From: Desulfurellales bacterium
GTDB taxonomy: Bacteria > Campylobacterota_A > Desulfurellia > Desulfurellales > Hippeaceae
Assembly (NCBI GenBank): GCA_027014115.1
Contig: JALWEJ010000044.1
Location: forward strand, 1 to 41,386
Direction: 5' to 3'
DNA length: 41,386 nucleotides
Shown here: piece by piece, positions 1-8,574 of the stretch
Numbering within the stretch: position 1 is the stretch's first letter
How the letters are laid out: each line of letters begins with the position of its first letter
The notes under the pieces: model-generated
Databases searched by the model: none
The model's input: the letters and a program-made list of their open reading frames with translations, nothing else
What the model was told of the DNA's origin: nothing
Translations under genes and position numbers: made by a program

Positions 1-200
1 TTTACTTCTCTGTGATACTTAGATGGATTTTACATTTGATGATGACAACAACATTGTCATTGCATCACAGTCTGGGGTTTACACAAAATGTGGGGGGTCG
101 AAAAGATTGCAAGAAGGCAAAATATTATGAAGAAGATCAAGATTATCTTCTGGAATTTGAAGAAAATGTCACACATTACGAGGTGTTTGCGAAAGAATAA
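1..200 (+). other. possible remnant of a degraded reading frame
   Basis: I do not recognise a gene here. One plus frame starting at an ATG at 23 reads acidic, protein-like sequence (MDFTFDDDNNIVIASQSG) and stops near 130. A different frame ending at 198-200 reads a charged tail (YYEEDQDYLLEFEENVTHYE). The two could be halves of one frameshifted gene, which would fit the neighbouring arsC being broken by indels, but nothing confirms it. The sequence begins inside the window, so an upstream part may be missing. No function is assigned. Confidence 0.2.
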
Positions 201-258
201 ATTTAAAATTAAATGATTTTTTACACTATTTTGTTCAACTCGCTTTTTATGTAATTTT

Positions 259-645
259 TTACTTGTCTCTGACTTTTTTGAAGATCTGTATAATTCTATC
301 TTCACTGCCTGTTGCTTTTGCCGGGTCTTTAAAGCCTTTGTGAATGAGTTTTGTTTTTTAGATATGTGGGATAGCGTTCATTTGCATCTCCACAGACAGT
401 AACAACAACATCAAAATTCATATTGCTGAGTTCTTTAATTTTTTTAAGTATTGATTTTCAATATCTACACTATCTTCTTCCATAACCTTTATCGTGTAAG
501 TATTGAGACCGTGCTTTTCTATACCTGCAGAGTATACATTAAATTTATTGTCGAGGTATAGTTTTGCATATCCTTCAGCCATTTGACTTCTGCATGAGTT
601 TCTGGTACACAAAAAAGCATATTTTTCTTCATCAAATTTCCTCAA
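259..645 (-). pseudogene. arsC: decayed thioredoxin-type arsenate reductase
   Basis: This is a broken low-molecular-weight phosphatase-fold arsenate reductase, which would reduce arsenate to arsenite using thioredoxin. The first frame carries the P-loop [15 protein letters not shown] and the family segment [19 protein letters not shown]. It then runs into a stop after a base loss in an A-run near 440. A second frame continues with [19 protein letters not shown] and ANERYPTYL. A third frame, entered near 335, gives GFKDPAKATGSEDRIIQIF and a stop at 259-261. The three pieces together span about 129 codons, normal for the family. The third redox cysteine, usually in NERCP, is a tyrosine here. 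A further one-base loss near 625 may have disturbed the original ATG at 630-632. Multiple indels plus the lost cysteine make this a pseudogene; homopolymer sequencing error is the alternative for some of the indels. Confidence 0.88.
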
Positions 646-650
646 CTCCT

Positions 651-679
651 ATTATACCAAAATATTCTTTATGTGTAAA
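651..679 (-). promoter_or_regulatory. sigma-70 promoter of the decayed arsC
   Basis: On the minus strand a TTTACA box (674-679) lies 17 bases from a perfect TATAAT (651-656), directly upstream of the arsC remnant. The promoter looks intact although its gene is dead. Confidence 0.6.
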
Positions 680-776
680 TTTATCGGTTACTGTTTTTCT
701 ATCTTATTATTTGAATTTTGTTTTAAGTTGTGCAATAATTTATGGATTTTAAGATTTTGAGAGAGGAAGTGTAAGT

Positions 777-1682
777 ATGGGAGAGCATCACCATCATCAT
801 GATATGAAGGGCAAAAATCTTTTTATTGCTGTTATTTTAAATATTGTTATCACATTGTCTCAAATTATAGGAGGGATAATGTCGGGTTCTCTTGCCCTAT
901 TAAGCGATGCTGTTCACAATTTTAGCGATGTTCTGGCGCTTATTGTTGCCTATTTTGCAAACCGTCTGGCAGCTAGACCAAACGATACATCAAAAACTTT
1001 CGGCTATAGACGGGCTGAGATTTTAGCTGCACTTTTTAACGCCTCTGTTCTTATAGGTATAGGTATATTTTTGATTATTGAAGCATTTCACAAATTTTAC
1101 CATCCTGAGACAATCGATTCGTTTTGGGTAATTGTGCTTGGAGTTTTGAGTATATTGTTAAATACAGCAAGTGTGCTGCTTATAAGGTGTGATGCTTCCA
1201 ACAATATTAATATCAAGGTAGCATATCTTCATCTTTTAACCGATGTTGCAACAAGCGTTGCTGTTGTTGTGGGCGGAACTTTAATGTATTACTTTGGCAT
1301 ATTTTGGATTGATCCTTTTATTTCTATATTAATTGCACTTTATCTTATATGGGCATCATTCGGACTCATAAAGGAGAGTGGTTCAATACTTATGCAGTTT
1401 GTCCCGAAGGGTGTTGAGATTGATAAAATTGTCAAAGAGATAGAGAAAGAGCCGGAAATTAAGGATGTTCACCACGTTCACATATGGCAATTGGATGACA
1501 ATCATGTACATTTTGAAGCACATCTGAATTTTAAAGATGACGTAATGCTTTCTGTATCAAATCGCGTTATAGATGAGCTTGAAAAAAAATTGTATGATAT
1601 TTTTCATATTGACCATACAACATTCCAGTGTGAATATGAAAGAAATGACAAGAAGGGCGTTATAGTATCAAATAAAGGTTGA
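777..1682 (+). CDS. cation diffusion facilitator family transporter, zinc-type
   Basis: This inner-membrane antiporter of the CDF family (CzcD/ZitB-like) would export Zn2+ or a similar divalent metal in exchange for protons. The 301-residue length is typical. The N-terminus has a run of five histidines (GEHHHHHD), as often seen in zinc CDFs. Membrane segments start at about residue 14. The metal site signatures are visible: HNFSD in the second helix and HLLTD in the fifth, giving the HxxxD pairs of zinc-selective members. A soluble C-terminal domain contains HHVHIW. The ATG at 777 is preceded by GAGAGGAAG. It ends 8 bases before the convergent gene at 1691. Its position beside the arsC remnant suggests a metal-resistance locus. 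Confidence 0.92.
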   Translation: MGEHHHHHDMKGKNLFIAVILNIVITLSQIIGGIMSGSLALLSDAVHNFSDVLALIVAYFANRLAARPNDTSKTFGYRRAEILAALFNASVLIGIGIFLIIEAFHKFYHPETIDSFWVIVLGVLSILLNTASVLLIRCDASNNINIKVAYLHLLTDVATSVAVVVGGTLMYYFGIFWIDPFISILIALYLIWASFGLIKESGSILMQFVPKGVEIDKIVKEIEKEPEIKDVHHVHIWQLDDNHVHFEAHLNFKDDVMLSVSNRVIDELEKKLYDIFHIDHTTFQCEYERNDKKGVIVSNKG

Positions 1683-1690
1683 GTTTGAAC

Positions 1691-3157
1691 TTAAATTATT
1701 ATCTTATCAATATTACCGCTTGGCTCTATCTTTATACATCTATCCGGCTTTTCAAACAATTTTTTCTGTTCTTTGTATATTTCAAGCCTGCCGTCTGATG
1801 CGCTTTTTTCTTTTTCTCTTTTTTTGAAGTGTTCCATAACTGTTTTATCGTTTGTATCAACAAAGACTATATTGGGCTTTATTCCTAAGCGCTTCATATG
1901 TGACTGCACATCATCTCTTAACTTTTTTGTCAAATATGTGGCATCGAGTATGACATTTTTTCCTTCCCTTAAGAGTTCATATCCTGTGCTTGAGAGTTTT
2001 TCATAAACCTTTTTTGTTATTTCATCTGAATAGATGCCTTTTTTGAAATCCGATAAATCCTTTTGGTGTTTGTCCATATTCATAAGCTCTTTTCTAACCT
2101 CATCGGAGCTGATTATTTCAACACCGATTTTGTCTGCAATCTGTTTTGCTCTGTAGCTTTTGCCGGAACCCGTCAATCCGCACATAACAAACAGCTTGGG
2201 TTTATAATTATCTGGCAGATATCCGAAAGCCAAATCAAAATATTGGTTTGCCTCTTGTCTGTTTTGTTGAAAGAAAGCTATTTTTCCTCTTACATATGCC
2301 CTGTATATTTTGTAAAAGTCAATAATATCGGTTATATCCTTATCGTTTGAAAAGTCTATGTAGTAGTTTAGAAACATCTTTGACAAATCGTATCTTTGGT
2401 AGTTTTCCAAATCCATCAATAAAAATGCAACATCACTTACAGCATCTGAATATCTGAACCGTTCGTTAAACTCAATACAGTCATAGATATAAATCTCGTT
2501 TTCTGCGGCTATACAGATGTTGCGCGAATACATATCGCCGTGACAGTCTCTTATTTTTTTATCGTTCATTCTTTTCTCAAACAGTGCTTTGTTGTTTGTG
2601 TAAAAGTCGTCGGTATATTTTTTTAGTGCATCATACTGATACTGTGTAATGTATTCACCAACCGCATTTCTTGTCTGTTCAAAATTTTCATCTGTGTTTT
2701 GTCTGTTTTGTTCAATTGAGCCAAAGCTTGTTATGTAGTCGTCTGTTTTTGCTTTTTTGTGAAAGTCTGCAGTAATTTTGGCTATTGCTTTTATTTGTTT
2801 TTCTTCTACCTTGTTTTGTTTTATTAAAACATCCATCATTTTTTCTTGCGGGATTTTTTTCATTTTGACGGCATAGTCCATTATTTCACCGTCTTTGTCT
2901 ATATCTATACCGTTCTTTGTTTCTACTATCTTTGATAATCCAAGATACATATCTTGTGCAAGCCTTCTGTTTAGTTCAATCTCTTTTTGGCAGAATTCAA
3001 GCCTTTTTTGCAGACTTGAATAGTCCAAAAACCCAAAATCCACCGGTTTTTTAATTTTATAAACCGTATCTTTTCCTATCAAAACCCAAGATATATGTGT
3101 CTCTTCAAGTTTAAAGTTGTATTTGTCAATCAGTTGGTTTATATTCTCTTTTTCCAT
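1691..3157 (-). CDS. bifunctional aminoglycoside phosphotransferase-like / P-loop kinase protein
   Basis: This 488-residue protein fuses two kinase-like domains, an arrangement found as one conserved family in many proteobacteria; the physiological substrate is not known to me. Residues about 1-320 form an APH/choline-kinase-like domain with the catalytic loop HGDMYSRN and the following metal aspartate in IYIYDCIEF. Residues about 325-488 form a P-loop kinase domain with Walker A GLTGSGKS and a segment VILDATYL resembling small-molecule kinases such as gluconate kinase or zeta-toxin-like AAA_33 proteins. The start has a strong GGAGG site 7 bases upstream. It is a single gene, convergent with the CDF transporter. 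Family assignment is secure; enzymatic activity is inference. Confidence 0.85.
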   Translation of the reverse strand: MEKENINQLIDKYNFKLEETHISWVLIGKDTVYKIKKPVDFGFLDYSSLQKRLEFCQKEIELNRRLAQDMYLGLSKIVETKNGIDIDKDGEIMDYAVKMKKIPQEKMMDVLIKQNKVEEKQIKAIAKITADFHKKAKTDDYITSFGSIEQNRQNTDENFEQTRNAVGEYITQYQYDALKKYTDDFYTNNKALFEKRMNDKKIRDCHGDMYSRNICIAAENEIYIYDCIEFNERFRYSDAVSDVAFLLMDLENYQRYDLSKMFLNYYIDFSNDKDITDIIDFYKIYRAYVRGKIAFFQQNRQEANQYFDLAFGYLPDNYKPKLFVMCGLTGSGKSYRAKQIADKIGVEIISSDEVRKELMNMDKHQKDLSDFKKGIYSDEITKKVYEKLSSTGYELLREGKNVILDATYLTKKLRDDVQSHMKRLGIKPNIVFVDTNDKTVMEHFKKREKEKSASDGRLEIYKEQKKLFEKPDRCIKIEPSGNIDKIII

Positions 3158-3219
3158 GCCCTACCTCCAAAGTATTGTGTTGTATATTTATATAATTATA
3201 TCAGTATTTATCAATCAAA

Positions 3220-3258
3220 AAATAAAAAAAGGCAAAACTTGAACTCAAGTCTTGCCTT
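3220..3258 (-). terminator. intrinsic terminator after the acyl-CoA synthetase gene
   Basis: On the minus strand AAGGCAAGACTTGA and TCAAGTTTTGCCTT pair into a 14-base stem with one G-T pair around a two-base GT centre, so the hairpin closes a few pairs in. A T-rich tail follows. It lies 25 bases past the stop of the gene at 3283-4977. Confidence 0.85.
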
Positions 3259-3282
3259 GAAGTCTTTTGTTTATTAAGAAAA

Positions 3283-4977
3283 TTAAGCTGTTTCTATCTT
3301 TGCAACATCTTCCAAACCAAGCTCTTTTGTTGATATGTCTCTCATCTCTACTTTTCTTATTTTTCCTGTAACTGTCATTGGGAATGAATCGGTAAACTTG
3401 ATGTAGCGGGGAATCTTATAGTGGGCAATTTTTCCTTTGCAGTATTCTTTTATCTCTTCTTCGTTTACAGTTTCGCCCTCTTTGAGTTTTATCCAAGCAC
3501 AGACTTCTTCTCCGTATTTCTTGTCGGGTACGCCCACAACCTGAACATCGGCTATTTGTGGATGTGTATATAAGAATTCTTCAATTTCTCTCGGATATAT
3601 GTTCTGGCCGCCTCTGATTATCATATCCTTAATTCTGCCTGTTATCTTGAAATATCCATCCTCTGTCATAACAGCCAAATCTCCTGTGTGCAGCCAGCGT
3701 GATTCATCTATTGCGTTTTGTGTGGCTTCGGGATTGTTGTAGTAGTATTTCATAACATTGTAACCTCTTGCACACAACTCTCCCTGTTCTCCAACCGGAA
3801 CAATCTCGCCTGTTTCTGGATTTATTATTTTAACCTCAACAAATGGTAGTGGTTTGCCGACTGTCTCTGTTCTATGCTCGATAGTGTCATCTGTTAATGT
3901 CTGCGTTATAACGGGACTTGATTCGGTCTGTCCGTATGCTATTTCAACCTCTTTCATATTCATTTCGTTGTTGACGCGTTTCATTATCTCAACAGGACAG
4001 GGTGAACCTGCCATTATGCCTGTCCTTAAACTGCTTAAATCAAATTTTTCAAATTCCGGATGCTCAAGCTCTGCGATAAACATAGTAGGAACGCCGTGGA
4101 CAGCTGTGCATTTTTCTTTTTCAATTACTGTAAGTGTTGTTAAAGGATTGAAGTATTCACTCGGTATAACCATTGTTGCACCAAGTGATGTGCATGTTAG
4201 GTTGCTCATAACCATACCGAAACAGTGATAGAATGGAACAGGTATACAAAGCCTGTCTTTATCTGTGAATTTCATGGCTTTTCCGACAAAATAGCCGTTG
4301 TTAAGTATATTGAAATGTGTTAGTGTTGCAGCCTTTGGAAAACCTGTTGTACCTGATGTATACTGTATGTTTATAGGGTCATCAAAATCCAGTGATGCTT
4401 GTCTTTTTTTAAGCTCGCCGTCTTCAACTTTTTTAGATAAATCGTAGAGCTCTTTCCATTTAAACATGCCTGTGTATTTTTCATCGCTGATACATACAAC
4501 ATTTTTAAGTTTTGGCAGTTTATTTGAATGAATTTCTCCAGGTTTTGCACCCCTTGCAAACGGTGCAACCTCATAGAACATATGTATATAGTCCGATGTT
4601 TTAAAGTTTTCTATCATTATTAGTGTGTTTATTTCAGATTGTTTAAGGGCATATTCAAGTTCGCTTGTTCTATATGCCGGGTTTATGGTGACAAGTATTG
4701 CTCCTATTTTTGCCGTTGCAAACTGAGTTAAAACCCATTCGGCGTTGTTTGTTGACCATATTGCAACCTTATCCCCCTTTTGTATACCCAAAGCCATTAA
4801 ACCTTTTGCAATCTTATTCACCTCTTTATTAAATTCCGTGTATGTCATTCTTATATTTTGATGGACACTTATAAGACATTCGTTGTTTGCAAATTTCTTC
4901 GCATTATCATCGAGCATATCGCCTATTGTTTTTGCAAGAAATTTTTCATTTGAACCTTCAAAAGCATAACTTAACAT
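3283..4977 (-). CDS. AMP-binding fatty-acyl-CoA synthetase
   Basis: This 564-residue member of the ANL adenylating superfamily would activate a fatty acid with ATP and CoA to acyl-CoA for beta-oxidation or lipid synthesis. The phosphate-binding loop is YTSGTTGFPKAA, the A5 motif is YGQTES, the hinge region is WLHTGDLA followed by GRIKDMIIRGGQNIYP, and the C-terminal catalytic lysine is in TVTGKIRK. These motifs are all canonical and the length is normal. The sequence resembles FadD-type and medium-chain enzymes; substrate chain length cannot be read from motifs. It starts 19 bases after the stop of a second synthetase, with an AAGGAG site, so the two are probably one operon ending at the terminator at 3220-3258. 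Confidence 0.9.
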   Translation of the reverse strand: MLSYAFEGSNEKFLAKTIGDMLDDNAKKFANNECLISVHQNIRMTYTEFNKEVNKIAKGLMALGIQKGDKVAIWSTNNAEWVLTQFATAKIGAILVTINPAYRTSELEYALKQSEINTLIMIENFKTSDYIHMFYEVAPFARGAKPGEIHSNKLPKLKNVVCISDEKYTGMFKWKELYDLSKKVEDGELKKRQASLDFDDPINIQYTSGTTGFPKAATLTHFNILNNGYFVGKAMKFTDKDRLCIPVPFYHCFGMVMSNLTCTSLGATMVIPSEYFNPLTTLTVIEKEKCTAVHGVPTMFIAELEHPEFEKFDLSSLRTGIMAGSPCPVEIMKRVNNEMNMKEVEIAYGQTESSPVITQTLTDDTIEHRTETVGKPLPFVEVKIINPETGEIVPVGEQGELCARGYNVMKYYYNNPEATQNAIDESRWLHTGDLAVMTEDGYFKITGRIKDMIIRGGQNIYPREIEEFLYTHPQIADVQVVGVPDKKYGEEVCAWIKLKEGETVNEEEIKEYCKGKIAHYKIPRYIKFTDSFPMTVTGKIRKVEMRDISTKELGLEDVAKIETA

Positions 4978-4996
4978 ATATTTCTCCTTATCTTAT

Positions 4997-6667
4997 TTAC
5001 ATGTATGAACTGTTTTTCTTACCGGTTTTTTGCTCAAGTTCTCTTCTTCTTAGAACCGCTCTTTTGATTTTTCCACTTATTGTTTTTGGAAGTTCTTTAA
5101 CAAATTCTATTTCTCTTGGATATTTGTATGGTGCCGTTTTGTTTTTTACAAAATCTTGAATGTCTTTTATTAAACTATCCGATGGATTATGATTTTCTGC
5201 AAGTATAATAAATGCTTTGACTATATTGCCCCTTATCGGGTCTGGTGATGCAACGACAGCGCTTTCAAGTACAGCAGGATGTTCTTGTAGTGCGCTTTCA
5301 ACCTCAAAAGGTCCTATTCTGTAGCCTGATGATTTTATCACATCATCGGCTCTTCCGTAAAACCAGAAATATCCGTCATTATCTTTATATGCTCTATCTC
5401 CCGTATAATAAAAATCTCCGACAAAAGCCTCCTCTGTTGCAGCTTCGTCTTTATAGTAACCTTTTGCTATGCCGTATGGATGCTGTGGTTTTATTTTGAC
5501 TGCAATATGCCCTGGTTCTCCTATTGGCATATCGTTTCCGTTGTCGTCAACAATTCTTACATCAAATCCCGGAACTGGTTTACCCATTGAGCCGTATTTA
5601 ATTGGCATTGAAGGGTAATTTGCAACAAGCAAAACAGATTCTGTCTGACCGTATCCGTCATATATCAAGGTGCCTGTGGCATTTTTCCATGCCTTTATTA
5701 CCTCCGGGTTTATGGGTTCGCCTGCCGATGTGCAGTGCCTTAGATTTGAAAAGTTGTATTGTGATAAATCTTCTTGAATAAGCATTCGATAAACGGTGGG
5801 AGGGGCGCAGAAACTTGTTATGCCTTGAGTTGTAAGTAGTTTAAGTGTGATTTTCGGATTAAGCGCCCCTTCCGCATTCTGCATAAAAACTGCAGAACCT
5901 ATTATCCATTGGCCGTACAACTTCCCCCAGACGGCCTTCCCCCATCCTGTATCTGAGATAGTCCAGTGTAGATCAGTTGGTTTTAAATCGTGCCAATATT
6001 TGGCTGTAACTATATGTGCTAAAGCGTAAGATTGCTCATGCATAACCATTTTTGGATATTTTGTTGTTCCAGATGTAAAATATATCAAAAGAGGGTCTGT
6101 AGATTTTGTCGGTTCGATATTATCTTTAGATAGTTTTATTGAGGCTTTGTCCATTTGATTTTCGAAGGAAAGCCAACCTTCGGCATCTCCGTCTATCACC
6201 ATTTTGTGTTTTAAGCCTTGACATCCTTCCATGCAAGCCTCATCAACTTTGTTAACATTGGATGCACTTGCAATTGCCATAACGGCATCACCTTTATTAA
6301 TTCTGTATCTTATGTCTTCTGACATTAGTATATTTGGTGCGGGAAGTGCCACTGCTCCGATTTTGTTAAGCCCGAGCATTACAGCATACCATTCAACAAT
6401 TCTCGGAACCATTATAAGAACATTATCACCTTTTGTAATACCCAAGGATAACAGCACGTTTGCAAATTTATTTGACATTATTGATAAATCCCAAAAGCTG
6501 TATTTTTTAACGATTTTTCCTGTTGTGTCAGCCCAAACAAGAGCCAATTTGGTTTTATCCTCTGCCCATTGGTCAACAACATCGAATGCGAAATTATAAT
6601 ATTCCGGTACCTCTAATTGAAAATCCTCTCTTTCTTTTGCGTAATCCAACATGTTATGTTGATGCAT
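4997..6667 (-). CDS. AMP-binding acyl-CoA synthetase, medium-chain/acetyl-CoA-synthetase-like
   Basis: This is a second adenylate-forming acyl-CoA ligase of about 556 residues. It has the P-loop YFTSGTTKYPKMV, the A5 motif YGQTES, YYTGDRAYKD followed by GRADDVIKSSGYRIGP, and the lysine motif KTISGKIKR. The segment SDTGWGKAVWGKLYGQW is characteristic of the medium-chain (ACSM) and acetyl-CoA synthetase-like branch. I chose the ATG at 6667 because GAGGTGG lies just upstream; an ATG 12 bases earlier in frame is possible. It is first gene of an operon with the synthetase at 3283-4977. Two different ligases together suggest growth on or scavenging of fatty acids or other carboxylic acids. Confidence 0.88.
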   Translation of the reverse strand: MHQHNMLDYAKEREDFQLEVPEYYNFAFDVVDQWAEDKTKLALVWADTTGKIVKKYSFWDLSIMSNKFANVLLSLGITKGDNVLIMVPRIVEWYAVMLGLNKIGAVALPAPNILMSEDIRYRINKGDAVMAIASASNVNKVDEACMEGCQGLKHKMVIDGDAEGWLSFENQMDKASIKLSKDNIEPTKSTDPLLIYFTSGTTKYPKMVMHEQSYALAHIVTAKYWHDLKPTDLHWTISDTGWGKAVWGKLYGQWIIGSAVFMQNAEGALNPKITLKLLTTQGITSFCAPPTVYRMLIQEDLSQYNFSNLRHCTSAGEPINPEVIKAWKNATGTLIYDGYGQTESVLLVANYPSMPIKYGSMGKPVPGFDVRIVDDNGNDMPIGEPGHIAVKIKPQHPYGIAKGYYKDEAATEEAFVGDFYYTGDRAYKDNDGYFWFYGRADDVIKSSGYRIGPFEVESALQEHPAVLESAVVASPDPIRGNIVKAFIILAENHNPSDSLIKDIQDFVKNKTAPYKYPREIEFVKELPKTISGKIKRAVLRRRELEQKTGKKNSSYM

Positions 6668-6695
6668 AAACCACCTCATAAATCAATTTTGCCAC

Positions 6696-6723
6696 ATTCT
6701 ATACAAAATATTAAAAAAGTCAA
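6696..6723 (-). promoter_or_regulatory. sigma-70 promoter for the acyl-CoA synthetase operon
   Basis: On the minus strand TTGACT (6718-6723) and TAGAAT (6696-6701) are separated by 16 bases. The predicted start near 6689 would leave a leader of about 22 bases before the chosen ATG, containing the GAGGTGG ribosome site. Confidence 0.6.
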
Positions 6724-6781
6724 TATATTATACAATGAAAAATTTTTCACTCAGAGCTATGTTAAATGATAGGTTGCTAAG

Positions 6782-7048
6782 TTATTTTTTAATGAGCATA
6801 AATATGCCGACTACTATAAAACCGATTGCTGCTATATAGTTTAGATATTTTTTATCTATGTATTGAGAAATCAAATCCCCTGCCAAAACACCTATGGCAC
6901 TTGTTGTCACAAGAGCAAAAGATGCGCCAAGAAACACTATCCATTTGTTTGCTTCTTTATCCGTTGCAAAAAGAAGTGTTGCAAGCTGTGTTTTATCTCC
7001 AAGCTCAGCAAGGAATATGGAAACAAAAACTATAAAAAATACCTTCAT
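6782..7048 (-). CDS. TMEM165/GDT1 (UPF0016) family cation transporter, single-repeat form
   Basis: This 88-residue membrane protein is one half of the usual two-repeat GDT1 architecture. Members transport Mn2+ or Ca2+. The signature ELGDKTQLATLLFA, containing the E-x-G-D-(K/R)-(T/S) motif, is at residues 15-28 and is followed by further hydrophobic helices ending in IGFIVVGIFMLIKK. Bacterial half-size members act as dimers, either with themselves or with a second small protein. No second half is adjacent. Its ATG abuts the stop codon of the aminotransferase with no gap, so it is co-transcribed and probably translationally coupled. Confidence 0.85.
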   Translation of the reverse strand: MKVFFIVFVSIFLAELGDKTQLATLLFATDKEANKWIVFLGASFALVTTSAIGVLAGDLISQYIDKKYLNYIAAIGFIVVGIFMLIKK

Positions 7049-8395
7049 CTATCTTTGTGCCTCGTACTGCTCAAATAGTTTTGCAAATAGTTTGGGAACA
7101 AGCTTCATTTTATGCTCCGGAGCCACACAGGCTATTCTCATCTGAGTGTGTCCCGGATTTGTATTGTTTAACACATTGTAAAATCCCCACATTGGACTAA
7201 CAAGCAGTGTCATTCTTTTTGAGTCTATCTCAACCTCTCCGTTTTGAGCACAAAACATTACAAAATCCTCAGCATCAAAACCGGGTTTAGCAATCTCTCT
7301 GACATCCAATACCGTATAAATAGATGCTTCAGGTTGTGACATTATGATACCCGGTATATGTTTTTTGAATTCTTCGTAGAGATTTTTAAGAATTTTTTTG
7401 TAGTATGTTTTTAAATCGTTAATCCAATTTAGTATATCCTCCTCAGATTCATCATATAGAGCCTCTGCTATATGTTGATCTATTATTGAAGGGCATAAAT
7501 ATGTGGTATTGGCATAGGATGCTTTATCCCTAAAATCTTTATTGTCTGTTACTAAGGCACCCATTCTTAATCCGCATGCATTGAATGTTTTTGAAAGGCT
7601 TTCAATACTTATTCTTATACCAGCTTCCTCTATTCCTTCAACATCTTTATTTGTAACCTTCCAAATTGTAGGTGGTTCCTCATCTACATAATATAGACCC
7701 CTGTATGCCTCGTCGCTTATAATGAATATATTGTTTTTCATGCATATTCTTGCGTATTCGTTTATTGTTTTTTGCCTCATTAGCTGACCTGATGGGTTAT
7801 CGTAGGGTATTATCAATAAAGCCCCCGGTTTGTATTTTTTGATTGCATCTTCTATCTCTTTTACTGCAACATTGCTGAAATTGCCTTTTCTATCAAGTGC
7901 CCTTGGCACAGATACAATTTTTCTACCTATTTCATCAACCACAGCTTTGTAATTTGTGTATGTAGGGTTCATAACAAGTAGGGGCTTTTCATCGCTACCT
8001 GCGTCACCGCAAACTCCTAGAATTGCTGTTCTCATAACGGCAGAGCCGCCTTCTTGCACAACAGAGTATAGTTGAGGATTAATGTCTTTGGGCAGAAACG
8101 CTCTTATGATTTTGATAAATACATCATTTGCTTTTTGTGTCCCGGGTGTTTCTCCATATCTCCATGTTCCTTCAATTAGTTCTTGATTTGTTGGATTTAG
8201 ATATCTTTCGAGCATTTTTGGGTGTGTTTTTAAAGATACGCTTCCAATTGCAACATTTATTGCCTCAATAGGAGCTTTATGGTTTTCTTTGTCGCTTGCC
8301 ACTCTGTTTTCGAATACTGTTTGAGCCAATCTCAAGCCGGATGGTCTAACATTGTTAAAAAAATTTGAAAATTTTGAATCTTGTTTATAGTTCAT
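7049..8395 (-). CDS. PLP-dependent class I/II aminotransferase
   Basis: This is a fold-type I aminotransferase of about 448 residues. The PLP-binding lysine is in ESLSKTFNACGLRMG and the cofactor aspartate in IISDEAYRGLYY; YDNPSGQLM corresponds to the conserved NPxG region. The amino donor cannot be fixed from sequence. I chose the ATG at 8395 because AAAGGAGA precedes it at good spacing and the following residues (NYKQDSKFSNFFNNV) start the conserved region; a longer reading frame to 8464 would overlap the promoter. It is followed without a gap by the GDT1-family gene. Confidence 0.85.
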   Translation of the reverse strand: MNYKQDSKFSNFFNNVRPSGLRLAQTVFENRVASDKENHKAPIEAINVAIGSVSLKTHPKMLERYLNPTNQELIEGTWRYGETPGTQKANDVFIKIIRAFLPKDINPQLYSVVQEGGSAVMRTAILGVCGDAGSDEKPLLVMNPTYTNYKAVVDEIGRKIVSVPRALDRKGNFSNVAVKEIEDAIKKYKPGALLIIPYDNPSGQLMRQKTINEYARICMKNNIFIISDEAYRGLYYVDEEPPTIWKVTNKDVEGIEEAGIRISIESLSKTFNACGLRMGALVTDNKDFRDKASYANTTYLCPSIIDQHIAEALYDESEEDILNWINDLKTYYKKILKNLYEEFKKHIPGIIMSQPEASIYTVLDVREIAKPGFDAEDFVMFCAQNGEVEIDSKRMTLLVSPMWGFYNVLNNTNPGHTQMRIACVAPEHKMKLVPKLFAKLFEQYEAQR

Positions 8396-8436
8396 GGCTA
8401 TATCTCCTTTAAACTCCCCCCGAAATAGTGAAAAGC

Positions 8437-8464
8437 ATTTTATTAAACTTTTTATATTTGTCAA
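8437..8464 (-). promoter_or_regulatory. consensus sigma-70 promoter for the aminotransferase gene
   Basis: On the minus strand a perfect TTGACA (8459-8464) and TAAAAT (8437-8442) are 16 bases apart. The expected start near 8430 gives a leader of about 35 bases including the AAAGGAGA site, which supports the start chosen at 8395. Confidence 0.7.
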
Positions 8465-8574
8465 TTGTTTTTAGTTGTGTTATTATCACATAAGTCTTAT
8501 GTATTTGTTGTCCGATTATGGTATCTAAAAGAAAAATTCTGTTTGTTGAATTTGTTTGGTAATTGAGGTAGTCT

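Noticed and set aside
6735-6752. Palindrome TGAAAAATTTTTCA as a terminator for the GDT1 transcript
   Set aside because: It is all A/T-paired with almost no loop and no T-tail distinct from the stem; too weak to call.
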